Shown here: positions 42,571 to 52,527 of the stretch, one piece after another
How the letters are laid out: the number at the start of each line of letters is the position of its first letter
How positions within the stretch are numbered: the stretch's first letter is position 1
Origin: Ampullimonas aquatilis
GTDB lineage: Bacteria > Pseudomonadota > Gammaproteobacteria > Burkholderiales > Burkholderiaceae_D
NCBI RefSeq assembly: GCF_049675895.1
Contig: NZ_CP183834.1
Location: 868,001 to 932,000 of the forward strand
Direction of reading: 5' to 3'
Length of the DNA stretch: 64,000 nt
The notes under the pieces: generated by a model
What the model was told of the DNA's origin: nothing
Databases searched by the model: none
Seen by the model: only the letters and a program-made list of their open reading frames with translations
Translations under genes and position numbers: made by a program

Positions 42571-44130
42571 ATGCCCCAGAGTGCGGATAAGGTCATCGAC
42601 CACGAATTGCTGTTTCGTGAGCCGGAATACCAAGAAATGCTCGCCAAGAAAAAAAGCGAGTTTGAATATAACCACCCAGATGCCAAGATCGCCGAGATCG
42701 TCGAATGGACAAAAACTGCCGACTACAAAGAGAAAAACTTTGCCCGTGATTCATTGACAGTTAATCCAGCCAAAGCCTGCCAGCCATTGGGCGCAGTGTT
42801 TGTTGCTGCTGGTTTTCATAAAACCCTGTCATTTGTTCATGGTTCACAAGGTTGTGTTGCTTACTATCGTTCACATTTTTCACGCCACTTCAAAGAACCA
42901 ACATCTTGCGTCTCTTCTTCCATGACTGAAGATGCTGCCGTGTTTGGTGGTTTGAACAACATGATTGATGGTCTGGCCAACACCTATAATCTGTACAAGC
43001 CAGAAATGATCGCCGTATCGACCACTTGCATGGCTGAAGTGATCGGTGATGACTTGAATGCCTTCATCAAAACATCCAAAGAAAAAGGCAGTGTACCTGC
43101 TGATTTCGACGTACCCTTCGCACACACACCAGCTTTCGTTGGTAGCCACATTACTGGCTATGACAATGCTTTGCTCGGCGTTATACGTCACTTCTGGGAT
43201 GGCAAGGCTGATACAGCACCAAAACTCGAGCGTCAACCCAATGAATCAATCAACTTCATTGGTGGCTTTGACGGTTTTGTTGTTGGCAACATGAAAGAAA
43301 TCAAACGCATTTTCGGCTTGTTTGGTATTGACTACAATATCATCTGTGATCCATCAGATGTTTGGAATACACCGACAGACGGTACTTTCCGTATGTACGA
43401 AGGTGGCACAACCAAGGAAACTGTTGAAAAAGCCCTGAATGCCAAAGCCACGATCATTTTCCAAGAGTTCTGCAGCGAACGTACTCTCAAATTGATCCAG
43501 GATCATGGTCAAGAAGTTGTCGTACTGAACAGCCCAACCGGTGTTGCTGGTACTGACCGTTTCTTGATGGAATTGTCACGCCTTTCAGGTAAACCCATCC
43601 CGGCTGAACTCGAAAAAGAGCGCGGCCAACTGGTTGATGCCATGGCTGACAGTCAAGCTCACTTGCACGGCAAACGCTTTGCCATGTACGGTGATCCGGA
43701 CCAAATGCTGGGTCTGACGGAATTTCTGCTGGAACTGGGTGCAGAACCAGCTCACGTATTGGCTACCAACGGCGATGACAAATGGGCCAAGAAAGTTCAG
43801 GATGTATTTGATGCTTCACCTTATGGCGCCAATTGCAAGGTCTATCCAAAACGTGACTTGTGGCATATGCGTTCACTGCTTTATACAGAGCCAGTGGATT
43901 TCCTGATTGGTAATACCTACGGTAAATACCTTGAGCGTGATTGCGGTACACCACTGATCCGTCTGGTATTCCCGATTTTTGATCGTCACCACTATCACCG
44001 TTACCCAATCTGGGGTTATGAAGGTGGTCTGCGTGTGTTGGTTACTTTGCTTGATGAATTCTTCGAATCTCTTGATACGAATACCATCATCCCAGGCAAG
44101 ACCGACTACTCTTACGACATCATTCGTTAA
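42571..44130 (+). CDS. nifK: Nitrogenase MoFe protein beta chain NifK
   Basis: 519 residues. P-cluster cysteines in AKACQPLGA, HGSQGCVAYYRSHF and STTCMAEVIGDDL, and the conserved serine region near LFGIDYN. AAGGAG precedes the start. Length is as usual for NifK. Confidence 0.99.
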   Translation: MPQSADKVIDHELLFREPEYQEMLAKKKSEFEYNHPDAKIAEIVEWTKTADYKEKNFARDSLTVNPAKACQPLGAVFVAAGFHKTLSFVHGSQGCVAYYRSHFSRHFKEPTSCVSSSMTEDAAVFGGLNNMIDGLANTYNLYKPEMIAVSTTCMAEVIGDDLNAFIKTSKEKGSVPADFDVPFAHTPAFVGSHITGYDNALLGVIRHFWDGKADTAPKLERQPNESINFIGGFDGFVVGNMKEIKRIFGLFGIDYNIICDPSDVWNTPTDGTFRMYEGGTTKETVEKALNAKATIIFQEFCSERTLKLIQDHGQEVVVLNSPTGVAGTDRFLMELSRLSGKPIPAELEKERGQLVDAMADSQAHLHGKRFAMYGDPDQMLGLTEFLLELGAEPAHVLATNGDDKWAKKVQDVFDASPYGANCKVYPKRDLWHMRSLLYTEPVDFLIGNTYGKYLERDCGTPLIRLVFPIFDRHHYHRYPIWGYEGGLRVLVTLLDEFFESLDTNTIIPGKTDYSYDIIR

Positions 44131-44232
44131 TTTTTGCCTCCAGCAATGGTATCGGCTGTGGCCGGTATCATTGGTTAGGGTCTGAAAAAGCGTTGATGTA
44201 CAAAGTCTGCGATCTTGTAGTTGTTCGTAGTT

Positions 44233-44263
44233 TGGCCGGTGGTTCGGGTCACGCCACCGGCCA
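44233..44263 (+). other. Hairpin between nifK and nifE
   Basis: Ten-base perfect stem TGGCCGGTGG / CCACCGGCCA, 11-base loop, no T-run. Likely an mRNA end-stabilising or processing structure separating nifHDK from nifEN. Confidence 0.5.
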
Positions 44264-44299
44264 GTAGGATCTGACCCAGTTCGTTCTGCTGGAGGTAAT

Positions 44300-45805
44300 A
44301 TGGATCAACGACTTTCCTCAAAAATCCAGGATGTTTTTGATGAACCCGGATGTGACAAGAACCAGGGTAAATCAGAAAAAGAACGAAAGAAAGGCTGTAC
44401 CAAACAGCTCACTCCTGGCGGTGCCGCAGGCGGCTGTGCCTTTGATGGCGCCAAGATTGCATTGCAGCCGATTGTCGACGTGGCTCACCTGGTTCACGGT
44501 CCGATTGCCTGTGAAGGTAATTCCTGGGACAACCGACACAGTTTTTCTTCCGGCTCGACACTTTATCGAACTGGCTTTACCACCGACATCAACGAGCTTG
44601 ATGTGGTGTACGGCGGCGAGAAGCGACTCTTCAAGTCGTGCCGTGAAATTATTGAAAAATACGATCCACCGGCCATTTTTGTTTATCAGACTTGTGTGAC
44701 TGCGCTGATCGGTGATGACATCGAAGCGGTCTGCAAAAAAGCCACCGAAAAGTTTGGCAAGCCCATCATTCCTGTCAATAGCCCTGGTTTTGCCGGCCCC
44801 AAGAACCTGGGTAACAAGCTTGGCGCTGAAGCGCTGCTTGACTATGTGATTGGTACCAAAGAGCCTGAATACACCACACCTTATGATATCAATATCATTG
44901 GCGAATACAACCTGTCGGGCGAGCTCTGGCAGATCAAGCCACTGCTTGATGCTTTGGGTGTGCGGATTCTGTCCTGCATTTCTGGTGACGGTCGCTACGA
45001 CGAAGTGGCTTCAAGCCATCGTGCCAAGGCCAATATGATGGTCTGCTCCAAGTCGATGATCAATGTCGCGACCAAAATGGAAAAGAGCTACGGCATTCCT
45101 TATTTTGAAGGCTCGTTCTATGGCATTGGCGACATGAGCGAAACGCTGCGCGAGATTGCGCGTCTGCTTATCAAGCAGGGTGCTGATCCTGAACTCAAGG
45201 GTCGTACCGAAAGATTGATTGAGGTAGAGGAGGCACGTGCCTGGAAACGGATCGCTGAATACAAAGAGCGTCTGACCGGCAAGCGTGTCTTGTTGATTAC
45301 TGGTGGTGTGAAATCATGGTCAGTGGTGGCGGCCTTGCAGGAAGCCGGCATGATTGTGGTAGGTACCAGCGTCAAGAAATCAACCAAGGAAGACAAAGAA
45401 AAAATCAAGGAGATCATGGGTGAAGATGCCCACATGATCGACGACATGACACCGCGTGAAATGTACAACATGCTGCGTGATGCCAAGGCTGACATCATGT
45501 TGTCCGGTGGTCGTTCGCAGTTCATTGCGCTGAAAGCCAAAATGCCCTGGCTCGATATCAATCAGGAACGTCATCATGCTTATGCGGGTTATGAAGGTAT
45601 GGTTGATCTGGTACGCCAGGTTGACAAGGCCTTACTCAATCCAGTGTGGGATCAAGTCCGTCTGCCAGCGCCTTGGGATGGCGTTGAGATGATTCCTGCT
45701 GACACCGCACCCGAGTTGGCGCTGGGTGTGGCCATGGACAGTGTGATTCCCCGTGCAGAAGGTGAAGTCGTGTTGACGGATGCTGCCGCTGATATTGCTG
45801 CCTGA
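44300..45805 (+). CDS. nifE: FeMo-cofactor assembly scaffold NifE
   Basis: 501 residues, NifD-like. Cysteine segments GGCAFDGAKIAL, HGPIACEGNSWDNRHSF and YQTCVTALIGDDI. Forms the NifEN tetramer in which NifB-co becomes FeMo-co. A C-terminal tail of about 30 residues extends past the last conserved segment. GGAGG before the ATG. Confidence 0.98.
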   Translation: MDQRLSSKIQDVFDEPGCDKNQGKSEKERKKGCTKQLTPGGAAGGCAFDGAKIALQPIVDVAHLVHGPIACEGNSWDNRHSFSSGSTLYRTGFTTDINELDVVYGGEKRLFKSCREIIEKYDPPAIFVYQTCVTALIGDDIEAVCKKATEKFGKPIIPVNSPGFAGPKNLGNKLGAEALLDYVIGTKEPEYTTPYDINIIGEYNLSGELWQIKPLLDALGVRILSCISGDGRYDEVASSHRAKANMMVCSKSMINVATKMEKSYGIPYFEGSFYGIGDMSETLREIARLLIKQGADPELKGRTERLIEVEEARAWKRIAEYKERLTGKRVLLITGGVKSWSVVAALQEAGMIVVGTSVKKSTKEDKEKIKEIMGEDAHMIDDMTPREMYNMLRDAKADIMLSGGRSQFIALKAKMPWLDINQERHHAYAGYEGMVDLVRQVDKALLNPVWDQVRLPAPWDGVEMIPADTAPELALGVAMDSVIPRAEGEVVLTDAAADIAA

Positions 45806-45834
45806 TGGTGTGGCATAAAGAGAAGGAGTCCTGT

Positions 45835-47271
45835 ATGGCTACTGTGGTCGAATCCAAAAAATCCTGTGCGGTCAATCCGCTCAAGATGAGCCAGCCGTTG
45901 GGAGCCTGCTTTGCTTTCATGGGGCTGGATGCCACCATGCCAATTATGCATGGCTCGCAAGGTTGTACTTCGTTTGGTCTGGTGCTGTTTGTACGTCATT
46001 ACAAGGAAGCAATTCCTTTGCAAACCACAGCCATGAATGAAGTTACCACGATTCTGGGTGGTTACGAAAATATAGAAAAGGCTTTGCTGACGATTCGCCA
46101 ACGTGCCAAGCCCAAGATGATTGCCATCTGCTCCACAGGTTTGACTGAAACCAAGGGTGATGATGTGGATGGCTATCTGAAAATGGTCAGACGCAAAAAG
46201 CCAGAGCTGGATGACACCGCGCTTTTGTATGTGTCTACCCCCGATTACGTGGGAGCATTTGAAGATGGTTACGCCAAGGCAGTGCAGGTTTGTATTCAGA
46301 ATTTTGTTGAGCCTGCCGAAACCAAAGTTGCCACACAGGTCAATCTGTTGCCCGGCAGTCATCTGACACCGGCCGATATTGAAGAGTTGATCGAAATCAT
46401 TGAGTCGTTTGGTTTGCAGCCCATTGTGTTGCCCAATGTGGCGCGCTCTTTGGATGGTCATATTCCTGAAGACTGGCGTGGTACGACTTTAGGTGGCACG
46501 ACGCTCGAAGAGATGGCACAGGCTGGCGCTTCAGTGATGACCTTGGCAGTCGGTGAGCAGATGCGCTTAGGTGCAGTGGCGCTGGAAGAAAAAGCGGGTG
46601 TGCCCTTTAAGCTGTTTGATCGTATCACTGGTCTGGCAGCAACCGATGAATTTATCAAGGTCTTGATGGAGCTATCGGGCAAGCCGGTTGCCGCAAAATA
46701 TAAACGTCAACGAGGTCAGTTGCTTGATGCGATGCTGGATGGTCACTTCCATTTCGGTGGCAAGAAGGTGGCATTGGGTCTTGAGCCCGATCTCTTGTTT
46801 GCTGCGGGTTCTTTATTGCATGAGATGGGTGCTGAGTTGACAGCCTGTATTACCACGACGCATTCGGCGGTACTGACAAAAATGCCGATTGAAAAAGTGG
46901 TGATTGGTGACCTGGAAGATCTGGAAGCCGCAGCCAAGGGCTGTGACTTGATGATTACTCATTCGCATGGTCGCCAGGCTGCCGAGCGTTTACAGATACC
47001 TTTTTACCGCATGGGTTTTCCGATTTTTGATCGGGTTGGCAATTCGCACATCATGACAGTTGGCTATGGCGGTACCCGTGCTCTGATATTTGATATGGCC
47101 AACTTCCTCATGGCACACATCTGGCATGGTGAACCAGACAGTTGGCCATTACCGCAGGAATCCCTACAAGTGGCACAACCAATCGTACATAACAGTACAG
47201 TTGGCTACAACGTGTCAGAGGGTGTGAAGACGATTCCGATTCATGCTGTGACGCAGGATGCTGAAGGATAG
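45835..47271 (+). CDS. nifN: FeMo-cofactor assembly scaffold NifN
   Basis: 478 residues from the ATG at 45835 behind AGAAGGAG (the open frame reaches back to 45805). NifK-like, with LKMSQPLGACFAFMG, MHGSQGCTSFGLV and ICSTGLTETKGDD. Lacks the full P-cluster cysteine set, as expected for NifN. Confidence 0.97.
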   Translation: MATVVESKKSCAVNPLKMSQPLGACFAFMGLDATMPIMHGSQGCTSFGLVLFVRHYKEAIPLQTTAMNEVTTILGGYENIEKALLTIRQRAKPKMIAICSTGLTETKGDDVDGYLKMVRRKKPELDDTALLYVSTPDYVGAFEDGYAKAVQVCIQNFVEPAETKVATQVNLLPGSHLTPADIEELIEIIESFGLQPIVLPNVARSLDGHIPEDWRGTTLGGTTLEEMAQAGASVMTLAVGEQMRLGAVALEEKAGVPFKLFDRITGLAATDEFIKVLMELSGKPVAAKYKRQRGQLLDAMLDGHFHFGGKKVALGLEPDLLFAAGSLLHEMGAELTACITTTHSAVLTKMPIEKVVIGDLEDLEAAAKGCDLMITHSHGRQAAERLQIPFYRMGFPIFDRVGNSHIMTVGYGGTRALIFDMANFLMAHIWHGEPDSWPLPQESLQVAQPIVHNSTVGYNVSEGVKTIPIHAVTQDAEG

Positions 47272-47370
47272 AGTGAGACGCTAGGCCAGTAGGTTGATTG
47301 ATGCGAGTGAGTTGATCAGATGAGTCCCGATGGGACATTGAGGCAGCCGGATTCTTTATAGGAGCTTGTT

Positions 47371-47784
47371 ATGAAAGTCGCATTTGCAACACAGGACAAG
47401 GAGCGTGTCGATGCTCACTTTGGTTGGGCCAAGCATATTGCTGTCTATAACGTGACAGCAGAAGGTCATTCTTTTGTTGAGACCTTTGACTTTGGCGGTA
47501 ATCTGGCGGAAGACGGCGATGAAGACAAGCTGGCACCCAAGCTGGATGCCGTTAAGGATTGCGCCATTTTGTATGTGGCAGCGATTGGCGGTTCAGGTGC
47601 AGCTCGAGTAGTGGCCTTGAAAATTCATCCGATCAAGGTTCAGGGTCCTGAACTGATCATGGATATTTTAGATAAATTGCAGGACGTACTAAAAGGGACT
47701 CCACCTCCATGGTTGCGCAAAGCAGTCTTGAAGGATCAGGAGCAGGTAGCTGATTTTGAGGACGACGAGGTGGAACATGGCTGA
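47371..47784 (+). CDS. nifX: NifX, FeMo-cofactor carrier
   Basis: 137 residues of the NifX/NafY fold (MKVAFATQDKERVDAHFGWAKHIAVY). Binds NifB-co and the VK-cluster during transfer to NifEN. TAGGAG precedes the start. Stop overlaps the next start. Confidence 0.95.
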   Translation: MKVAFATQDKERVDAHFGWAKHIAVYNVTAEGHSFVETFDFGGNLAEDGDEDKLAPKLDAVKDCAILYVAAIGGSGAARVVALKIHPIKVQGPELIMDILDKLQDVLKGTPPPWLRKAVLKDQEQVADFEDDEVEHG

Positions 47785-48256
47785 AGCAGCTGAAAAAGTA
47801 GTACTGTCAGAAGAAGAACTGCTGGCACAACCCTATGTACGCGAACTGGTTAAGCAGTGGCGTGCCCAGGATACCCATGGTCAATGGGAAGGTAAGAGCG
47901 ACTTGGTTTTGCTGGACCCTTATATTTTGACTGCTGAAAAGCGCAAGGAAATTCCCATGATTGGTGATCCCGATCCAGAAACAATCTGGCGTCTGGAGTT
48001 GTTTTACAACGCAGTGGCACTCTCGATTGAGCGTGAGACCGGCAATATGGTGACACCGATGATGAAGATGTCCCACGAAGGTTTTGGTCGTCTGATTCTG
48101 GCTGCGGGTCGCTTGATTGTGGTCAACAAACAATTGCGCGATGTGCATCGCTTTGGTTTCCCCACCTTGGCCAAGTTGTGTGAAGCCGGTACCAAGGCAG
48201 TCACTGATGGCGTTGAGATGATTCGTCAATATCCGGATGTCGCCAACTACGGTTGA
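47777..48256 (+). CDS. NifX-associated protein
   Basis: 159 residues of the NifX-associated (DUF269) family: LAQPYVRELVKQWRAQDTHGQWEG, ERETGNMVTPMMKMSHEGFGR. The ATG at 47777 has GAGGTGG before it and overlaps nifX by eight bases. Strictly nif-linked in proteobacteria and cyanobacteria; biochemical role unknown. Confidence 0.92.
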   Translation: MAEAAEKVVLSEEELLAQPYVRELVKQWRAQDTHGQWEGKSDLVLLDPYILTAEKRKEIPMIGDPDPETIWRLELFYNAVALSIERETGNMVTPMMKMSHEGFGRLILAAGRLIVVNKQLRDVHRFGFPTLAKLCEAGTKAVTDGVEMIRQYPDVANYG

Positions 48257-48290
48257 ACTGACTGATTATCAATATTGCAAGAGGATAACC

Positions 48291-48500
48291 ATGAGTGATG
48301 CGGTACAAAATATCGATGAGTTGAAAACCAGAGTCAAAAAACTCAACGCACAGGCCACGCAGGCCAAGATGGATCTGCATGACTTGTCTGAAGAGTTGCC
48401 GACCAACTGGGAAACGATTCTTGAAGTGGCACAAAAGGCATTTGATGCTCATAAGGCATTGACTGCTGCACGCAAGGAGCTTGCTGCGGCAGGCGCCTGA
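48291..48500 (+). CDS. Small coiled-coil nif protein (CCE_0567 type)
   Basis: 69 residues, almost wholly helical with heptad-like spacing (NIDELKTRVKKLNAQATQAKMDLHD). Family known from nif clusters between the NifX-associated gene and fdxB. The start at 48291 has AGAGGAT before it; the open frame reaches back to 48237. Confidence 0.88.
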   Translation: MSDAVQNIDELKTRVKKLNAQATQAKMDLHDLSEELPTNWETILEVAQKAFDAHKALTAARKELAAAGA

Positions 48501-48539
48501 ATACAGGTTGATGGTTAAGTTTGATGGGTGAGGTTTGTC

Positions 48540-48845
48540 ATGAGTAATTTTTCAGTCACATTGCCAAGCGGAGAAGTGTGGGAACCAAAATTTGTTCAGG
48601 AATTGAACAAAGATACCTGCATTGGTTGTGGGCGTTGTTTCAAGGTTTGTCCGCGTGGCGTCCTGGAACTGGTTGGTCTGGATGATGAGGGCAATCAAGT
48701 CGTGATCGATCTGGATGGTGATGAAGACGAGGAATACGAAAAGAAAGTGATGACCATTGCTCATCAGGAAATGTGCATTGGCTGTACTGCCTGCTCAAAG
48801 ATCTGTCCCAAGAAGTGCTATACCCACGGCGCTGTTGCTGCCTGA
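48540..48845 (+). CDS. fdxB: Nif-specific ferredoxin III (FdxB)
   Basis: 101 residues with CIGCGRCFKVCPRG and CIGCTACSKICPKKC, two 4Fe-4S motifs separated by a long acidic insert typical of ferredoxin III. GAGG precedes the ATG at 48540. Confidence 0.94.
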   Translation: MSNFSVTLPSGEVWEPKFVQELNKDTCIGCGRCFKVCPRGVLELVGLDDEGNQVVIDLDGDEDEEYEKKVMTIAHQEMCIGCTACSKICPKKCYTHGAVAA

Positions 48846-48960
48846 TGTCATTGAGCCAGTCGGCCAGTTGCCGGTGATCGATAGACGATACCATGCAGCT
48901 GACAGGTACGATGATTGACCACGGTTGTAAATGATCAGAGAGGCGATTGAGGTTGAGCCC

Positions 48961-49461
48961 ATGTTGCAAAAAGCTGATTCAATCTACTGCGAATGTGACC
49001 TTGCCTTGCTGCGGCGGGTTTTGGCCTTGCGTTTTGGTAGTGGGGTTGCAGCGGACATCATGGCAGTCTGGTCCAGTCACTTTGCTGAATTTTTATTGCA
49101 GGATGGCTGGCGCGTGCCCGATCGTCATGAGGAATATCAGGATTTGCTGAGTCTGATTCTGGCCGAAGTGGCTGTACCTGCCAGCCAACCGGAACGTCAG
49201 GTGATCGCGCAATGGCTGGCCTTCAGTTGCATGGGGCAAAACCATCTCTGGGAAGATTTGGGTCTGCCGGAACGACCTGCCTTGTCGCGTTTAATTGCCG
49301 ATACCTTTCCCGTCTTGTTTGCCCGTAATAGCGGCAATATGCGCTGGAAAAAGTTCTTCTACAAACAACTCTGCGAACAGGCAGAAGTTTTTGTCTGCCG
49401 TTCTCCCACCTGTCAGAGTTGCTCAGAATATCGCGAATGCTTCATGCCTGAAACGGTGTGA
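48961..49461 (+). CDS. nifQ: NifQ, molybdenum donor for FeMo-co
   Basis: 166 residues from the ATG at 48961 (GAGG nearby; ATG 48931 is an alternative). The C-terminal cysteines read C-X4-C-X2-C-X5-C (CRSPTCQSCSEYREC), the Mo/Fe-S site of NifQ. Last gene of the nifH to nifQ run and of the nif island. Confidence 0.93.
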   Translation: MLQKADSIYCECDLALLRRVLALRFGSGVAADIMAVWSSHFAEFLLQDGWRVPDRHEEYQDLLSLILAEVAVPASQPERQVIAQWLAFSCMGQNHLWEDLGLPERPALSRLIADTFPVLFARNSGNMRWKKFFYKQLCEQAEVFVCRSPTCQSCSEYRECFMPETV

Positions 49462-49579
49462 GCTGGCCATCAAATAGCGAGTTTGTTGCTTGAGTGTCAT
49501 GCCTTGATGTGCATTGCTACTTTTAAAGCGATGGCACGAGGGCATCTGCGTGGACTCCGTCGTCAGGTTGTCAAATAAA

Positions 49580-49660
49580 TATACTGGTATTGGGTATTTT
49601 TATTGATATAGTAAATACGCACTTAAGCGCTTGATAAATGAATATACACCTATTCAGTAT
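49580..49660 (+). repeat. Dispersed 80-bp element, copy 2
   Basis: Left end ATACTGGTATTGGGTA, right end TACACCTATTCAGTAT, core ATACGCACTT at the same offset as copies 1 and 3. Between nifQ and lpxH, at the right border of the nif island. Confidence 0.8.
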
Positions 49661-49702
49661 GCGCCATTTAGGGATTTTTTGGGTCTTGGGGACGGCGCTG
49701 AT

Positions 49703-50491
49703 TCAAGCGGGAATTTCGTGCAATGTGATACCAGCCGTACCAATATGCAAGATGTTGCCGCGCTGTTCAATGCCATCCCAATGCCAGTCGCTCAGAACGC
49801 GACGTGATTGCGTCAGTGCGGGCTGGTGAGTGCTATCAGTGACTACATGATGAGCAGGCCGATGGGTATGACCGTGAATCAGCTCATGTGCGCCATGAGC
49901 CTGCATGAATTCATGCACGGCGGTTTCATTGACATCCATTTCCAGCATGGTCTTGCCCGATTTGGCGTCCTGACTTTGTTGCCGCAGCTGTTGTGCCAGG
50001 GCTTTTCGTTCGGCCAGGGGACGCGCCAGGATGGCATCCTGCCAGGCTTTGTTGCGCACTTGCGCACGAAAGGCCTGATAGGCATGATCATCAGTACAAA
50101 GTACGTCGCCATGACTTAACAGATAAGACTGACCGGCAATACTGACCATGGTCGGATCATCAAGCAGCGTCAACTGTGCTGCTTTTGCAAAATGCTCGCC
50201 AATCAAAAAGTCACGATTGCCGTGCATGAAGTACAACTTGGTCTGGCTGGCGGCGTGACGTAGCAGCGCGATGATATGGGCATTGAAGACATCATCCATG
50301 TCATCGTCGCCGGCCCAGTAATCAAACAGATCACCCAAAATGAAGAGGGCTTCGGCCTTGGCCGAGTCAGCCAAAACAAAACGCTCAAAAGCAGCTGCGG
50401 TAGCCGGCTCCTGAGCGTTGAGGTGCAGGTCAGCAATCAGTTGCGCCGAAGCATGGCTGGGCATGCTGGCGGCTGATGGCTGTTGAGGCAT
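49703..50491 (-). CDS. lpxH: UDP-2,3-diacylglucosamine hydrolase
   Basis: Lipid A pathway metallophosphoesterase. 262 residues with IADLHL, GDLFDYW, GNRDF, LSHGD and HGHTHRP, the complete metal-binding set. Follows ppiB by 18 bp. Confidence 0.95.
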   Translation of the reverse strand: MPQQPSAASMPSHASAQLIADLHLNAQEPATAAAFERFVLADSAKAEALFILGDLFDYWAGDDDMDDVFNAHIIALLRHAASQTKLYFMHGNRDFLIGEHFAKAAQLTLLDDPTMVSIAGQSYLLSHGDVLCTDDHAYQAFRAQVRNKAWQDAILARPLAERKALAQQLRQQSQDAKSGKTMLEMDVNETAVHEFMQAHGAHELIHGHTHRPAHHVVTDSTHQPALTQSRRVLSDWHWDGIEQRGNILHIGTAGITLHEIPA

Positions 50492-50509
50492 GAAGCTAGA
50501 CGCTTAAAT

Positions 50510-51004
50510 TCAGTCAACCACAATCGCTTTTTGAATCACGACATCGGTCTGCGGTACGTCGTCATGAAAGCCGCTGCGACCGGTTTTAACACCCTTGATG
50601 GCGTCAACAACCTCTGTGCCTTCAACCACCTTGCCAAACACGGCATAACCCCAGCCTTGTGGTGTGGGTGAAGTGAAGTTGAGAAAATCATTATTGGTCA
50701 GGTTGATGAAAAACTGTGAGCTGGCAGAGTGGGGCACATTGGTACGCGCCATGGCAACCGTGTACTTGTCGTTTTTCAGACCGTTGTTGGCTTCATTTTC
50801 GATGGGATCACGGGTTGGCTTTTGTTTCATGCCCGGTTCAAAGCCGCCGCCCTGAATCATGAAGTTGCCGATGACACGGTGAAAAATCGTATTGTCATAG
50901 TGACCGTCACGGACATACTGCAAAAAGTTTTCGGCTGATTTGGGTGCTTTCTCAGCGTCGAGTTCGATCTTGATAATGCCGTGATTGGTGTGCAATTCAA
51001 CCAT
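50510..51004 (-). CDS. ppiB: Cytoplasmic peptidyl-prolyl isomerase B
   Basis: 164-residue cyclophilin without a signal peptide (FHRVIGNFMIQGGGF, SASSQFFINL, GYAVFGKVVEG). The start at 51004 has AAAGGA before it. Confidence 0.94.
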   Translation of the reverse strand: MVELHTNHGIIKIELDAEKAPKSAENFLQYVRDGHYDNTIFHRVIGNFMIQGGGFEPGMKQKPTRDPIENEANNGLKNDKYTVAMARTNVPHSASSQFFINLTNNDFLNFTSPTPQGWGYAVFGKVVEGTEVVDAIKGVKTGRSGFHDDVPQTDVVIQKAIVVD

Positions 51005-51047
51005 GATGAATCCTTTATGAATAAGATGAAAGATAAGTAAAAAATGA

Positions 51048-51605
51048 TTATTTGACGATGCTGGCAGATTCAATCAGCACCGGTGTCGTCGGAACATTCT
51101 GGTGCATACCGGCATTGCCCGTGGCAACGCCCTTGATTTTGTTGACCACATCCATACCCGCAACGACCTTGCCAAATACCGCATAACCAGCGCCATCGGG
51201 GCTTGGGTAATCGAGCATGGCATTGTCAGCCACATTGATGAAAAACTGCGATGTGGCAGAGTCCGGCACATTGGTGCGCGCCATGGCAATGGTGCCGATG
51301 CTGTTTTTCAGACCATTTTTTGATTCCAGCACAATCGGTGCATGTGGGTCTTTTTGCTTCATGTCTTTTTCAAAGCCGCCGCCCTGAATCATGAAGCCAT
51401 TGATCACGCGATGAAAAATCGTGCCGTTGTAATAGCCTTCATTCACATACTGCAAAAAATTCTTGACTGAAACAGGTGCTTTTTCTTCGTTCAATTCGAC
51501 GACGATGTCGCCCATGCTGGTTTTGATCTTGACTTTGGTGTGATCAGCATAGGCTGCCGTCATGAATAACATCAGCAAAACAGTGGTGAGCAATTTTTTA
51601 ATCAT
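51048..51605 (-). CDS. ppiA: Periplasmic peptidyl-prolyl isomerase A
   Basis: 185-residue cyclophilin with a clear signal peptide (MIKKLLTTVLLMLFMTAAYA, cut near 20). Cyclophilin signature as in ppiB, paralogous to it. Confidence 0.93.
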   Translation of the reverse strand: MIKKLLTTVLLMLFMTAAYADHTKVKIKTSMGDIVVELNEEKAPVSVKNFLQYVNEGYYNGTIFHRVINGFMIQGGGFEKDMKQKDPHAPIVLESKNGLKNSIGTIAMARTNVPDSATSQFFINVADNAMLDYPSPDGAGYAVFGKVVAGMDVVNKIKGVATGNAGMHQNVPTTPVLIESASIVK

Positions 51606-51705
51606 GGTCTCTGCTTGTTAAGTTAGTTAGGTTGGTTGAAAAGGTTGATCACCGCATCAGTAATCTGCAGGTCACGAAGTACATTGGCATGGCTTTATTG
51701 ACTGC

Positions 51706-52284
51706 TTATTTGATCTTGCTATGGCTGCGATTCAAGCTGCGCAGCTGATCCAGCTTGTATTGTGCTGACTGGTTATTGCTTTCGGTCTGCATCACTTTTT
51801 CAAACGTCTGCTGGGCCAGGCGCAAATACACATCGCCCAGATTTTCGCGGGCCGTGCTGTAGGCCGGATTATTGCGCAAGGCGGCCTCCAATGTCACGCG
51901 TGCCTTGTCGTACAGGCCTTGTTCGGCATACAGTACGGCCAGATTATTGTACGGTTCGGGCAATTCTGGAAAGTCTTCGGTCAACTGGCTGAAGACAGCC
52001 TGGGCTTCGGTACTCCGCTTTTGCTGACTCAACACCATGCCCTTGAGAAAACGCATTTGCACATCCTGAGGTTTGTCTTTCAGAAAATTTTCAATTTTCT
52101 GACTGGCTGTTTCCAGCTTGCCCTGTTTGATCAACTGGTTGACCGTGCCGTATTCATCGGCATGCACAAGGCCTATCAAAGGCATCAGCAGCAAGGTCAA
52201 AGCAAGCTGTAGCAGCCAGTGTTTGGGCTTGCACCAGAATGAGTCAGGGCGACTGGTAATAAATGGTTGTAAAGATGATTTCAT
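51706..52284 (-). CDS. Exported TPR protein
   Basis: 192 residues. A hydrophobic segment near 23 to 42 (signal or anchor) is followed by three to four TPR units (ENFLKDKPQDVQMRFLKGMVL, PEPYNNLAVLYAEQGLYDKAR, PAYSTARENLGDVYLRLA). In betaproteobacteria it lies between ppiA and cysS, divergent from cysS, as here. Confidence 0.85.
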   Translation of the reverse strand: MKSSLQPFITSRPDSFWCKPKHWLLQLALTLLLMPLIGLVHADEYGTVNQLIKQGKLETASQKIENFLKDKPQDVQMRFLKGMVLSQQKRSTEAQAVFSQLTEDFPELPEPYNNLAVLYAEQGLYDKARVTLEAALRNNPAYSTARENLGDVYLRLAQQTFEKVMQTESNNQSAQYKLDQLRSLNRSHSKIK

Positions 52285-52527
52285 TCAGCGGCAAACATCA
52301 GTAAGATGGGCGATTCTAACAAAACCGTGCGAAAGGCAATTTTGTACTGCTTAAGCCGATTTTTGTAGGACAATCGCAGTTCTGTCATGAGAGCGGGAAG
52401 TGTACCCGGTACTGTATCTTACCGATACATAATCGATACCCGTCAAGCCTAATCCCATTTGGTCTGATCTCTGTTTGGACTGATTGATAAACAGTCTTTT
52501 CACCAACCGCGTTTTCACCTTTGCAAC

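Noticed and set aside
45652..46461. A 269-codon minus-strand frame over nifE/nifN
   Set aside because: Antisense to two secure nif genes, with no independent support.
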